Shown piece after piece: positions 34,558 to 47,130 of a stretch of DNA of 64,000 nucleotides; positions within the stretch are counted from its first letter, which is position 1, and every line of letters begins with the position of its first letter. Position numbers and translations under genes: made by a program. Origin of the DNA: Deroplatys truncata (taxonomy: Eukaryota > Arthropoda > Insecta > Mantodea > Mantidae). Under the pieces are notes generated by a model, which worked only from the letters and a program-made list of their open reading frames with translations, ran no database searches and had not been told where the DNA came from. The stretch spans positions 103,397,488 through 103,461,487 of the forward strand of contig CM060984.1 of assembly GCA_030765065.1 (NCBI GenBank). The letters are read 5' to 3'.

Positions 34558-35415
34558 ATTTTTACTTTCTCTATCACGTACCTAATAGGTATAGAAGTTT
34601 TGCAATCCTCCAAAAAAATCAATACCGAGATTTCACCGTAAATATTACTTTAAGGCCTCCTGAATCCAAAAATCCCTTTTAGAAAAATATCCCTGTGAAT
34701 ATGAATGTGTCTGTGAACAGCAAAACTCAAAGCTGAAAAGTCGGATAAAAACCAAACTTGGTATTTAAGTTCAGTATCTTCCGAAGATGCGACGCGAAGG
34801 TTTTCAAGGAAATCCCCCACCCCCAGCTACCTTTACATGAAAATTTTTCGAAATTTTTATTTTCTCAAAAATAGTTCTAACGATTTTGATTAAAATAGCA
34901 TATACTAAAGATATTTACATGACAAATAAAATATATAGCTTGAATTTTCTGAGAATAACATGTGAAGGCTTCTTTATTCGGAAGGAATTTTGTGTAATAT
35001 TATATAACTGGTAAACGTTAAGCAATAGACGGAAACACACTCAACAAAAAATGTATATCTCTTTAAAAACACCTAATTTCCTTAAGATGCATTTTTGTAG
35101 CATAAGCCATTTCCGAGATATCCGCCATTAATGATTCAATACTTTGTCATTATTTTTAAAGTCCTATCGACATTCAACTGTTTCTCGTGACTGCATGGAA
35201 AAAACGTACAGGCAGCGTGTAGCGCCCAGTTCTGAAACATTTGACTGTCGCTATTCCCTTTGCATTTATAACGAAATGTGTAATGCAGCTATTTTGGCAA
35301 CGGTTTATTTGGATTAAAGTGAAGTAGACAGAAAAATAAGCTTTCGCAAGATGAGTTTTTACACATTAATAAATAATATAGGGTAAAGGAAGTCATGCGC
35401 ATATAACACATAGAC
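34558..35415 (-). mobile_element. Family A element, complete diverged copy
   Basis: 3' end TTTTACTTTCTCTATCACG, 5' end GTCATGCGCATATAACACATAG. The microsatellite position holds only a short ATGTGTCTGTG, so this copy predates or lost the expansion. Confidence 0.8.
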
Positions 35416-35707
35416 TTTTTTAGAATTTATTTTGTAGAATAATTTATCCGTAGTAATATAAACATGTATCCTGTAAGCAGTCGACCAGAGACAGCTTGCT
35501 TTTGTGTTTTCTAACATGCAATTATATTGCAGTCCCTATGAAGGTATTACACAATACACACACACACACAAAAAAAAGCTCTTAACAATGTTGATGTTAG
35601 TTTATCGAAGTGAGCTTATCAACACAAACCGAAAGAACAGAGTGAAGTAGCGGAAATACTATCTGAAATTACCTCACTTTATATTAGGTCATATAATAGG
35701 TAATTAA

Positions 35708-35967
35708 AAGACCTGATGCGTTAATTTCATATGGGTCTCTCATCCTACTACCGTTGATTGTATATAGCTTCCACAAGCTATTCTTACGATACCATATTAT
35801 TTTATCTATTTTATGTTGGTCGAGATAAACCTTTGCAAAAATAGTTTCATTACACATTTATTGCACATGCAAAAGGAATAGAGGAAACCGAATTGACAGC
35901 AAAATGTTTAAAATCGCTATATTCAAGTTTATAAATGTAATATCTTTTCACGACAACGCTTATAAAA
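35708..35967 (+). mobile_element. Family A element, 5' fragment
   Basis: Starts AGACCTGATGCGTTAATTTCA, continues through GTCGAGATAAACC and GACAGCAAAATGTTTAA, then stops where another 5' end begins. Confidence 0.65.
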
Positions 35968-37335
35968 TATCTGATATGCCTTTCTCTACCTACCATCGTT
36001 TATTTTCATATAGCTTCTACAAAAGTCTACTTTTCTACCTATTTCGTGTTAATCGAAATAAACCTTTGCAAAATAGTTTCATTAAGCATTTCGTTGTAAG
36101 TACAAAGGGATATAGAAAGCGGGTCGACAGTCATATATTTCTATATGTAGACCATACTCATTCCATGACTTTAGCGGCGGTACTTTTAAAAGGTGACAAA
36201 GCACTGGAAAATTCAAAGCAATGATAACTATATCTCGGATATTGCAGATGCCACAGAAAATTGTGTGTTTTAAGGAGATCTACATTTTTTATGTAGTAAG
36301 CTTTTGTCTAATCTCTTATGGCTAACCCATTATACGAACTATACATAATTCCTTCCGAATGAAAAGGACTTCACACACTATTCTCAGTAAATTTAAGGTA
36401 GCATTTTTTTGTCAAGCAGATATTTTAAACATGCCTAAATTTTAGCCAAAACCGTTAAAGCCATCTTTGAGAAAAACAAAAATAACTAAAATTTCTACAC
36501 GTAAAGGGTAGTTTGGAATGATGGTCTTTTCTTGAAAATCTTCATGTCGTATCCTTGGAGGACCTGGGCTTAAATACCAATTTTGATATTTAAACACCTA
36601 CTGGGAGGCTCAGGCGGTTGTGTCTGTGGCCCGCTTTCGGACGGTTGTGGGTTCGATTTCCGCGGCCGACCTTTCTGACCCATGGGTATTTTCGGGGTTT
36701 CCCCGAGTCACTAGGGGAGGCCACCCCCAAATTTCATTTCCTTCATTCCCTCTAATTACATCTTCCTCTTTCACGTTACAGGTTGGCTTCGGGGCTGTGT
36801 GTCGGACGACTGCGGACAGATGGCCTGTGTGTTGGAACTTCTTCTCAGCCCCGTCAGATGGAGGCGGCTCGAGCCTGAGTGAGCTTTCCCCGGGCTCCGC
36901 TGGAGGGGAGCCTGTGAGTCACCCTTCGGTGGCTTGGGAGGGCTGCCTTGAGCGCTCTCCGACTGGGTGGACAAACTTGTAGCTGTTAGGGACCTCTGCG
37001 CGTCTCTGTCGCCTGCGTCGGCCGGTCCTGCAGCCCATACGTCACCTGCGGTTCCTTTATCTCATTCGTTCCTCCCTGGATGTATGGACAAAAGATCCCT
37101 GTGTGGGTCGAGGTGCTAGGTATTCCCTCCGTAGCGTAATCCTAATCTTATTCCCAATTTTCCGTTTTGCTGTTCACAGGCGCAAACACACACTCACATG
37201 GATATTTTTCAAAAATGCTTTCTTTTCGGCTCAGAAGACCTGAAAATATCATTTCGGGTGAAATCTCAACATCCAATTTTTGGATAGAATACAATTCTTC
37301 CTCTACTTAACTTAAGTACGTAGTAGGAAAGGTGA
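35968..37335 (+). mobile_element. Family A element, diverged copy split by a SINE
   Basis: 5' end AATATCTGATATGCCTTTCTC; interior in order to TTTTGATATTTAAACACC; SINE-1 insert; resumes TTTTCCGTTTTGCTGTTCAC with a short ACACACACTCACA tract, ending at CGTAGTAGGAAAGG. Confidence 0.75.
36596..37157 (+). mobile_element. SINE-1 copy, about 560 bp, tRNA-type head
   Basis: A box GGCTCAGGCGG (36607-36617) and B box GGTTCGATTTC (36650-36660), then GCGGCCGACC and TTTTCGGGGTTTCC shared with the other SINE-1 copies. It is GC-rich and ends with GTAGCGTAATCCTAATC and no poly-A tail. No clear target duplication. Confidence 0.75.
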
Positions 37336-37344
37336 ACTACGTGT

Positions 37345-38835
37345 GTTCTTAATTTATCCATCACCTATCTATAAGTAGTAGGGGAAGTATTGGTTTCACC
37401 AAAAAATTCAACATCGAGATTTCACGGAAATATATGTACTGAAGTACACCGAGTCATCGAAAAATAAATAAAAGAAGAAACCTTTCAGAAAAAAAGCATG
37501 CATATGTGTAAAACAAAATTAAAAAGAAATTGAATTACCTTGAAGTAGGTAATGTATTATATTTCAACTGTTGGGGAACCGAACTTGTAGTAGTTGGTTA
37601 CAACCGCACGTATGGTACCCGGTAGCCTTCGTCCCAAATTTAAAAATATTAACCTTGTAATTTAACTGTTTCTTTAAATATTATATATTTATGTTTGCCT
37701 CGGCTGCGTCAGTATTTATTTTAGAGACATAGATGTCTTGGAAGGGTTGTGGTGTGACTAAGAATGTAGGCTTACACAGATTATAATTTTACTTCACTTC
37801 TTATATTAATGCTTCACACGATTTAATTAACACCTCACTGATATAGAGAGAGAGCTGTGAGATGTTTTTGTTTAATACTTGCACTTTTTAACACGTAAAA
37901 TATTTTTGTCTCACACAAAATACGTATAAAATTTCTCGAGGTTGCATCATGCATCCGGTTAGGAACACTGTTTTCAGACAACTGAACTCTAAATTTGTAA
38001 AATTTTCTCCTTTTCAGTTTCTGATTGGCTAGTCCTACTCGAATAGAATACCTTGATTTAACTAATGCTTTTTCTGGTTGTTGATTGGCTATTTTATAAA
38101 CTGTCACTAAAATCACATTATTGCGTCCAAGAATCACAAGTAGTATTATTAAATTCTCAAACTGATTATTGCCTCAAGGTTATCTCATTGTTACCTCATT
38201 GTTAGCAACTTTTAACCTATTTATCACAGCTCCTACATTATTAAATTACGTAAAACATTCACATAACATTATTGAACATGTATACAATAATATAAGCATA
38301 TGCAATGACTGTTACATACAATTTACAAATTATTACATACACATATTGCTTCAAGGCGGGCTGTTATTGAATTTAAATATTATATAATTAGGCTGAAATT
38401 ATTTAAGTGTTAAAAATACTGCCGCAACCTAATAACAAACTTGGAAAATGAGTTCAACGTGCTTCGCGAAAGATTTTCAATAAACTCTCCCACCCCAAAC
38501 CAGCCTTTACATAGAAACATTTTCGTTATTTTTACTACCTCAAAAGTGTTTGTAATGATTTTTATTAATACATAATATGTTTCAATTAATGATTTGAAGC
38601 TTTCTTGGCGTTGATACTTACTAGAACTTCACAGGATCATTACCCTGAAGAATGCCTCGGAATGCAGAGGGCCGAAAGCTTAAGCATGGAATGGCATGGA
38701 ACTCGGCTGCAATCCCATCAAGTCATAATGTTTAATATATTTTCATGGTAAATTAAGTATATATTTGGAACTTTCTGCGAATAAATTGTGAGGTTTTCTA
38801 CAATCAGAAGGAATTTTATATCAATTTGTTTAAGG
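37345..38835 (-). mobile_element. Family A element, old copy split by a solo LTR and a small insert
   Basis: 3' region AGTAGTAGGGGAAGTATTGG to about 37540; interrupted at 37541-38426; resumes as ACAAACTTGG. A second, unassigned insert of about 140 bp lies at 38597-38737 (includes a GCTTTC...GAAAGC hairpin). The 5' end is lost. Confidence 0.7.
37541..38426. mobile_element. Solo-LTR-like element, 886 bp
   Basis: It begins TGAAGTAGG, ends CTGCCGCA, and is flanked by ACCT on both sides (37537-37540 and 38427-38430): a TG...CA unit with a 4-bp target duplication, as for Ty3/gypsy LTRs. A homologous unit lies at 55213-56178. Read on the minus strand it has two CCAAT boxes (AGCCAATCA) in its middle. 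No internal retrotransposon sequence adjoins either copy, so they would be solo LTRs. Confidence 0.6.
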
Positions 38836-39271
38836 GGTGTAGAAAGTGCAAAATGACAAAATTTGGCATCTTGTGTTTTTAATGGGAGAAAACACATGTG
38901 ATTCTTTCTGATTTAGAATATATTATGATTTATTATTTAAACCGTTAAACGAATTGAAATAACTGTGCACCGCTTTAAACTTTAGAGTTCTAAGCCCTCT
39001 TTTAAACTCTTAACATCTCAATGCTTGTTAACTGTTGAAAAGACATTACAGGCTTCATGTAAGAGGTCCCAGGTCAAAAGATGTAGCACTACAAATCAGG
39101 ATACAACCTAATGGTGACTACTTTTGAACATAAATTTAAACTGTGATTATCTCAAACCTACATAATTTCAATCATATACTCTTTCTTATCAGAAACCGTA
39201 AATGCTTCAAGGCTGAAATTTTGCACACTTATGCCAGATAACTTATTAAATCTGCTGTACTGGAATTATAA
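38836..39271. other. No gene recognised
   Basis: AT-rich, nothing supported. Confidence 0.45.
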
Positions 39272-39279
39272 ACGGTGAG

Positions 39280-39460
39280 CCATTTAAGTTGAGAACAATT
39301 TAATAATTAAATTGACCCTAAAATGAGCAACATAATGTCCTCCAAACAAAACACCACTAATAGCATTTACTTTCCCCCATAATACAAATCAACTTTTATT
39401 AAAAACATTTCTTTCTACAATGCTTAGTTTTGGAGATATTGTACAGTCTCAACTTAAATG
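39280..39460. repeat. Short inverted-repeat element
   Basis: CCATTTAAGTTGAGA at about 39283-39297 is mirrored by TCTCAACTTAAATGG at about 39447-39461, bounding some 180 bp. The right-hand half recurs in reverse at 63058-63110 with the same neighbouring text (GTACAATATCTCCAAAACTA), so it is a mobile or dispersed repeat. Confidence 0.55.
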
Positions 39461-40380
39461 GTCTGTCTTGTATTTTTAAAAATTTTAGAATTTTTGTTTT
39501 AGAAAGCTTAGATGTAAGTTTTTGTTAATTTTCTTCACAGAGGAAAAAAAGCATTTGTAACAGAATACTGTCAACTTAATTTCCTCAGTTCAGTTGTATG
39601 AGACAAAATGTTTTCACATTCCTGCTTTCTGCTTGAACTGACGTCTGCGAAAAACTAACCTAAATGTATCAAATTTACGGGCTTTATCTTGGAAATACTT
39701 TTTTTTTTAAAAAAATTATTAATTTTTAAAGCAAAAACTAAAATAAAACATATAGTTGCAAAAATTTAATGAGGGATCTAGGTGTAGATGCTGACAATAT
39801 ACTACATAGATGTATTAATGTCAACAGCCTAAGTTAGCTGCAGTCCATATACTGCTCCCACTTTCTACCCCACGTTACTGGTAAGTTATAAGAGAGAAAA
39901 AACGTACTACAGGAAGAATATAAGATCTCGTTAAAACACAACGTAATCCGAATAAATAGTTTTGTGGAATTAATTAATTCCAAGAAAGAAATGCTCTCCA
40001 ACGCATACATTTTCAGTATCCTTTATCTATTTCTCGCGATATTATACAAAGAACATGGATTTTAAAGCCCGCATATAGGGCCCTATTCATTAAGGATTTG
40101 AAGTGTTTTGGTGACTTCCACACAAATATGCTATATCTTCAAAGGGTTTGCTTGGTTTTAAGCTAGGCACAACATATTTAGCAATCTTATCAAGTTAAAT
40201 CAATATGTAATCCAAATTTATACAATTTTCCTAGTATCCGTGACTGATAATTAATTAACAATTTGCAAAACCCAAAAGAGCAGTTCATTTTTTCGGTTAA
40301 GTACATTTTATAAAAAACAGCGTATAAGCCGTTAATTAATTTTAATTATATTTCCTATCAATGGTCTGATATTAGGGGTA
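39461..40380. other. No gene recognised
   Basis: Very AT-rich, nothing supported. Confidence 0.45.
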
Positions 40381-40395
40381 AATCCCTTTATACAT

Positions 40396-40940
40396 ACCGA
40401 GCGGGATGGGTCAGGCGGTAACGTCTGTGGCTGTTGGAATGTCGTGGGTTTGATTTCCGTGTCCGACCTTCCTAACCCACGTGTTTTTCGGGGTTTCCCT
40501 GAGTTTTTAGGCGAATGCTAGGAAGGATAATTAAGTCCCGCGAATTTCCTGTCCTTCCATTTCACCTCCATTCTCATTTCACTTCACCTTTCATCCGCTT
40601 ATCTCTTTCAGGGCTGTACGTATCGGTGGTCTCGGTGTGTGCATGGCAGGGGAAAGGGATGCTCTTTGGAAACATTTGTCCCCGGACAGTCTCGTGTTCA
40701 GATCCACCAGGAGATGTGTAAGCCTACAGGGGGAGGGGAGCCGGCCATACCGGTGCCCATCCTGGGAGTTTGAATCTATAAATAGTAGGGACCCAGACCT
40801 GTTCCTATCGTGCCTCCGGGTTCGGCCGACCTCTGCCTCCTCACACCTCAACCCTACCTCCGGGAGGCGCCCCGTCCGGGGCATAGGTACAAAAGCTCTA
40901 TGTAGGTGGACCGTCTAAGACCCCCTTCGCGTTAAATCCT
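40396..40940 (+). mobile_element. SINE-1 copy with target duplication
   Basis: Head CCGAGCGGGATGGGTCAGGC with B box GGGTTTGATTTCC, then the SINE-1 body, ending TTAAATCCT. Flanking AATCCCTTTATACAT (40381-40395) and AATCTCTTTACACAT (40941-40955) match at 13 of 15 positions; the first three bases may belong to the SINE end. Confidence 0.75.
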
Positions 40941-40955
40941 AATCTCTTTACACAT

Positions 40956-42002
40956 TTATTCCTTTGCCTTGGTGTAAAGAATAGTTAGCAACACTTAATG
41001 TAATTTTTTATGAAAACTTTTAAACTAAATATTCTTTTTGAAAACACATTCAATTTAGCCCGAAAGGACCAATCTCACATGAAGTACCCTATAGGATACA
41101 AATACACACCACATTAATCTATCTGAAATCTGTTTTGGGTTAAGTGCACCTGGAAATAAACAATTACAAGTTACGCGACAACACAAAAAAAAAACTAAAT
41201 CACCGCACACAAAATTTATTCAGAAAATTATCCTAGGGATGTGAATTTCATAATGATTTAATAAGCAAAGATTACGTGTATTAAAAGTTCTGCGGTCCTA
41301 GCTTAAAACCAAGCAGAGATATTCCTATTTGAAGATACATCACATATTTAAGTGTAAAAGTCACCCAAAACATTTCCAGTGCTCTTCAGCCTAATGGAAT
41401 GTATAATAAAAGTATATTTGTTAACGCTTATCTGCTTAATATAATAAAAATATAAAAAAGTAAGATAAGTGTGGTTTGTAAAACTGATATAAAAATAAGC
41501 CACATTGGATATAAATAGACAGAATGAAACGCAATTTTTTTTAAATGCAAACATACTTGACACTGAACATGTGTCGTTGGACCATATCTCACAGTGGCCA
41601 TGGCACAGAAGATGATGTTATTAGCGATGAAGGATATTTTAGCTTTCATTGCTTGAGTTTATTGCCTGTGAAGAGTCTCTTTATAAATATAATTTGCGTG
41701 GGAATCGCCCTTCTTCATCCACCGGTTATCTATTTACTGTGTTTAGTTCCCGTGTGTGGGTGTGTGTGCTGGTTTTAGTAAAACCATGTTTTCACTAATA
41801 TAGAAACAATAAAAATAACGTATTTTGTAACATTCTAGCAGTTAATATATTATATTTTTGTCTTACCTTTAGATAAACAAGGTGAGTCACGTAAAAATCT
41901 TTCTTTTTGTCTGTCTTGTTTAAAGGAGTTACAGCTCATAGTATTTTGGTCTTCCTAATGATTATTCGTCTATTTATAGATTCTCTGACACTATATTTCA
42001 TG
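40956..42002. other. No gene recognised
   Basis: AT-rich, short frames on both strands without domains. Confidence 0.5.
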
Positions 42003-42171
42003 TCCTTCTTCTTTATCGCCTTACCAGGCATTGGGCTGATCACTCATCCTGGATATGCTATGAGTTTGCTTGGTTCTCAAACAGGATACTCACACAAGGT
42101 ATTGGCTTGTACGTCCTTGGGGGTATAAGTCCTACAAGGAGGAGGGTAATCCTTTAAAGTAGAAGAAGAGG
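42003..42171 (+). repeat. Family M short repeat (MITE-like)
   Basis: Same length and order as the copy at 798-965: CCTTCTTCTTTA...GCC, GGCTGATCAC, ATTGGCTTGTACGTCC, GGGTAATCC, ending AAGAAGAGG. Confidence 0.65.
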
Positions 42172-42287
42172 AATGATCCTTTGTTACAGTCCTTATTATT
42201 TTATTATCAGAATTCATTTCTTTGATCAGCTGTTTTTATCATTTTTCAGTTTTCTTTTATATCAACTATAACGTTCTTTTATATAGC

Positions 42288-42840
42288 TCCTCCTATTTTC
42301 ACATGCACTTTGCGTCTTGGTGTTGGCTGGAAGTGGAGGACGGTTTCGGCACTTAAGCGCATAGTCGCATTTTGTGCTTCTGGAACCTCCAGGAGGAACG
42401 GGTGAAGTGAAGAACTCAGAGAGCGACAGATCTGGGCTGCAGGCTCAGACACAGGCTGGATCCCTAACGTCTTCTGACGCCGGCGGGACCGGCACAGGTT
42501 CACCCCTCGGAGAGGCCCCTCAGAGGTTCCGAACCACACCGAACGACAGGACAGACATTTACACAAAGCAATTTCCACTGTCATACTCCTCGCCCTCCGT
42601 CCACTGGCCCAATCCTTTGACACAGAAACATGATGAGCAATTGAAATGACAGGAAATGAGGGGCAGTAAAATTCGTGGCATTATATAATTCATTCGCCTA
42701 CCAATTAGGAAAAACTACAAAACACCCAAGATCAGAGTCGCCGCCCAACGGGAATCGAAAACCAAGACCTATGCGAGCGGAGTAATCTCGTTCAGTTTCC
42801 TTATCGCATAGCACACAGCCAACTAGCCTGTCACGGGGCA
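42288..42840 (-). mobile_element. SINE-1 copy, reverse and diverged
   Basis: Minus strand: a tRNA-like head (TTTTCGATTCCCG as B-box remnant), then GGTAGGCGAATGAATTATATA and CACGAATTTTACTGCCCC, matching the SINE-1 body. The 3' half is GC-rich as in the other copies. Confidence 0.55.
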
Positions 42841-42984
42841 ATGGTAGCAACATGCTGAGCAATGGGCGCCCGAAGTGACAGCATGGCCGGTATATCAGTG
42901 TGAAGGAATGTCTTTAAAACGAACGCCTTCCAAGCTAGAGTCCTGCACTAAATGGTTAAGAAAGTTCAAATTTTGAACCACTAC

Positions 42985-43165
42985 TGTACCCCATGTGATG
43001 GCTCAGGCGGTAACGGCTGTGGTCCATATTCGGGAGGTCCCTAATTCAAATCCCGTAGACCGACCAATCTGACGGAGGTTTATTCGTGGTTTCCCTCAGC
43101 CGCAAAGGTAAATACCGGATTGGATATTTAACACCACGATCCAAAGTTCCACCTTAAGCCTTAGT
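42985..43165 (+). mobile_element. SINE-1 copy, 3'-truncated
   Basis: Head ATGGCTCAGGCGGTAACGGC and ATTCAAATCCCG (B box), then GTAGACCGACC and TTCGTGGTTTCCC. Sequence leaves the family at about 43110-43165. Confidence 0.65.
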
Positions 43166-43235
43166 AAACATGAAAAATACGTGGTAACAGCGAATGCTAT
43201 GCCATCCATTCACAGACAATGAAAGCAGGTAGAGT

Positions 43236-43803
43236 GGACGCACCCTAATGCCACCTGCAGGCACGAAACAGAATCTCCGGCTGCTATGCGTTAGGGCCTC
43301 TGTGGACACGAAGCAGGAGAGCATGGTTACAGGGATGAGACCTAGAAGGCTAACTGTCCGCCTTTCTGTATGAGGACGGCTGTAGGACTGGACGCACCCT
43401 AATGCCATCTGCACGGCACGAAGCAGAAGATCCAGTTGCTGTACATAGCGTCTGGACTGTCGAAGTGGGTGGTTACAGGGATGAGACCTAGAAGGCTAAC
43501 TGTCCGCCTTTCTGTATGAGGACGGCTGTTGGACTGGACGCACCCTAATGCCATCTGCACGGCATGAAGCGGAAGATCCAGTTGCTGTACACTAGCGTCT
43601 GGACATGTCGAAGCGAGTGGTTACAGGGATGAGACCTAGAAGGCTAACTGTCCACCTTTCCGTATGAGGACGGTAGTTGCACTGGATGGCATCCTAATGC
43701 CACCTGCACGGCATGAGGCAGGGGATTCGGTTGCTATACGCTAGGGTCTCTGTGGACATGACGAAGCGGGTGGTTACAGGGATGAGACCAGAAGGCTGTC
43801 AGC
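43236..43803. repeat. Tandem array, about 150-bp unit, just under four copies
   Basis: Units start GGACGCACCCTAATGCC at 43236, 43390, 43536 and a diverged one at 43684 (steps of 154, 146 and 148 bp). Each contains GGTTACAGGGATGAGACC and AGAAGGCTAACTGTCC. GC-rich. Followed closely by an (AAT) tract, so it may be the repeated 3' UTR of a LINE. Confidence 0.85.
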
Positions 43804-43880
43804 CATGCCTCGAGCTAAGAGTTATCCACTAACAGATCCTCGCGATATGACCCTGTAGTTAAATCGACGTGAAATAAACA

Positions 43881-43881
<1 letters not shown>

Positions 43882-43956
<75 letters not shown>
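43882..43956. repeat. (AAT)25 microsatellite
   Basis: Uninterrupted AAT repeats preceded by GTGAAATAAACAG. It may be the simple-repeat tail of a LINE whose 3' UTR is the upstream tandem array. Confidence 0.95.
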
Positions 43957-43957
<1 letters not shown>

Positions 43958-44427
43958 TACACCGTGTGAAGTAGGCAACATGAAGAATGTTCGTTTTATG
44001 CAGCCTGCATATGGATCAGTTAAAGAATGTTCCCGACGATTTCTGTAATCACTAAGCCTGGTGGATTGGACAGGAAAGCATTAGATAGAGGCATCAGGTT
44101 ACGAGGTACTAAGCTATGTTTCGTTGTCCTCTACTACTATACGCCAATGGTGTACGCATGAAGGAATTGACAAATTAGCGTACTGTCAATCCCCTCTCGG
44201 TTGCTGTAAACAACTCGCTATATGTGGTTCGCGATACATTTAACTTCACATGTTCGTTGTTCAAACCTCCAGGTTTAGTAAACATGATCAGATAGATCCT
44301 GGAAATGTCCCAGAGGGTGGGAAATGAGTTTTGTGGGTATAACAAGCAGATGAAAGTGAAAGTGAAACAGCCTGCAACGTGAGCAGGCAGAAGTTGCAAG
44401 TTGTAAATCGCAAAATAAATATACCAA
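43957..44427. other. No gene recognised
   Basis: Nothing supported. Confidence 0.45.
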
Positions 44428-46221
44428 TTGCATAAACGCGAAGGATTAGCAAGCTATATGTGGAAGAAATTTCTTCTTGTTGTACCTGTTGATAAAACAC
44501 CTACTGCGTATGCATATTGTGAAATTTGTTCAAGTCTCCTGACGTTCACATCTAGAAGCCCCTGTATCAAAAGAAGGTTAAAGCGGACTGCAAGGGAAAC
44601 CTGCAATGGAACATTAGCTCAAGCAGCAATGTAGTATGTTTGAACCAGCATATCCATGCAGCCGATTACGAAATACGTTCAGGTCTTAGTCCCGGCAAGC
44701 GAAGAGGGGAGACTTAACGAATGCCAAAGTGGGTGCACCCTATCTCTTAGCTAACTAGAAAAGTTGAGGTATATAAGTAAGTAAACTGGTTCCAAGCTAA
44801 AGAAACTTGCATCAGCATCAGAAGAGAACAGGGAATACATTTCAATCCGTTTTATTTTCCCCAAAAATCATAAGAGATAATAAAGACAAAAACAAAAGCT
44901 ATTAGCAAATAAATTACAAAATAACAATTGTAAAAACATCAGTACCAAAAATAGCAAAATAAAAATATGTATCTACATTAAAGAAAGAAAGACAAAAAAA
45001 ACTACAATTCTATAATAAAGTAAATGTACTAGGTGACGTTAATAATGAAATTTAAATTTATACAACAGAACAAAGTTCCAAAAGGGAAAACTTAAAATTA
45101 CTTAAATATGCTGCATTATAATTAAATTATAATGAACCACAAAAACAAAAATTATTAATTGAGAAATTACAAAAGCAAGTCTAAATATAAGTAAAAAGAG
45201 TATTAAATGCAAAGCAAAGTAACATTAACAGATCCTAAAAGGATAAAGTAACAAACAAAATACAAAGATGCTTAGTTGTTTCAGGCTGCATACACAATTC
45301 TCAAAAGTAAAAAATTAAATAAGTAATATTTAAAGTAAAAAAGCAAGAATGAACTAATACTATTCTTTACTGAAAGAAAAGCTGGGGCAATACTTAACAT
45401 TTTGTGATCGGCACAAATAATAATAATAAAGAAAAACCTTTTATAGAACAAACTCCTACAGCTGCAAGTACCGTAAACCTTCAAAAGTTGTTGTTAAACA
45501 TTGAAAATGAGAGGAGATATCGAAAAGTTGGAAATAAGTCTGCATCAGGAGGTGAGTACAAGGTGGAAACGCCATGACTGCACTCTTTATAATCAGTACT
45601 ACAAAGTGATTAAGATTTTAGAACACAATTCGTCGTGAAAGTTAAATGGATTCCACAATAAGGTTGCAGGAAAATTACCATTGGTTTTAAATCAATTTAA
45701 AGAAGCCGCAGACGACTTTGAGTCTGACAAAGAACCGACGATCCAAGTTGTGCTACTTCTATAAACTAAGAGACCCTGTTCAATTTCTGAGGCAATAGCA
45801 AAAATTAATGAACGAGAATATAATCTGATAGAAGCCGAGGTGGGAATAATCCGCATTCACAAAATAGAAACGTTTCAATTTGAAAAAGTTGGCAGAGACT
45901 GACAGAGATAGATTCTACGAAGTGCTGCGCCAGATGTGTTCTCAATTAAAATACTCTTCTCTAGCCACAGATGCAGTTTCATCAAGTCAGCAGTCACCAT
46001 CAAAGAAAGGGAACAAATTCACGCAAGACAGGCATAGCGATAACTTATCTATGACTACTGAGGTGGACCTGTATAAAGATATGAACACTGGAAACGATGA
46101 CGATCTTCTAAACTGGAGGAAAGAGAACAAAAGCAGAGGTCTAATCTTTCCAACCGCTTCCAGTGAGTGCGACTATTGTAAGGCAGGTTTACTAATACCT
46201 AGGTTTCTAAAATTACGGTAA
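44428..46221 (+). pseudogene. hAT transposase relic with BED-finger start
   Basis: The frame at 44428-44634 reads SYMWKKFLLV and YAYCEICSSLL, fitting a BED zinc finger (W-x2-F ... C-x2-C). An A-rich non-coding stretch (about 44870-45480) follows. Broken frames then give VSTRWKRHDCTLYNQYYKVI and FKEAADDFESDKEPTIQVVL, typical of the middle of hAT transposases. The frame 45880-46221 includes DDDLLNWRKENKSR followed by FPTASSE and KAGLLI, where the normal sequence between these blocks is missing. Multiple stops; no terminal repeats found. Confidence 0.65.
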
Positions 46222-47130
46222 AGTACTGTATAATACGAAAATGAGACAAACTACTGTATTTTATCCTGTATTATTGGCATTAATGGTATAAGTAGATGCC
46301 ATCTGCATAACAATTATGTATCACGTTTTGTATACACCTCAGGCGAGCCGTTTGCAGTTCTTGACTGCTACTGACACTCGCAAGCGTTTAGTAACGACAT
46401 CCGGAGTATTTACGACATGACATGTTTAGAACTGATTTAGTTGTCAAGCGTCAAGCGTGATGTAAAAGTAATTATAATGCTTTCGTTCTTTATCCAATGT
46501 ATTGTAATATTTCAAATTGTCAACATACGTTCTGTTAATTATTCGGAGTATTTGGGAACATTTGTGTATTACTAAGATGTGTAATTATAACAACTGTCAG
46601 TATTTTCAATTCACTTGGTTTACATAATGTACATTTGACAGAAAAACGCCGTAATAGGAAATAGAAAGTTTAGTATCCTTTACTTGCGCTGAAATCACAA
46701 ATCCTACCATATATACCAATCTTACCAGGTATTATTCGGTTTAAAAACCAGATTTGGTATTATATCAACACCGCTAGCGTATTATACCTTACCGCCAGAA
46801 TAATACAATTAGATCCAGATCGGGTAAATGACATGTTAATTATTCATAACAATTTTGAAAAGTAGAATTGTGTGGTGTGTGTTAACCTACTATATATGTA
46901 AAAACCAATATTATATTGCCATTTGATTAGACAGGAACTGAAAATAATGAGACTTCGTTTCTTAATTACCCACTCATTGCTGTTTGCGATAAAGTACGTA
47001 TTTATTTTACCATTTTTGTATAGAGGAAACAATTATTATAGTTGTAATACGAAGTATTTGTTTAAATAAGGAACTATCTAACTTTAAAAAATAAACTGAT
47101 TATAATGATTTGTTGCTATCAAATTCATCA
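46222..47130. other. No gene recognised
   Basis: AT-rich, nothing supported. Confidence 0.5.

Noticed and set aside
43236-43803. CRISPR-like array
   Set aside because: Units are long tandem copies without unique spacers, and the genome is eukaryotic.
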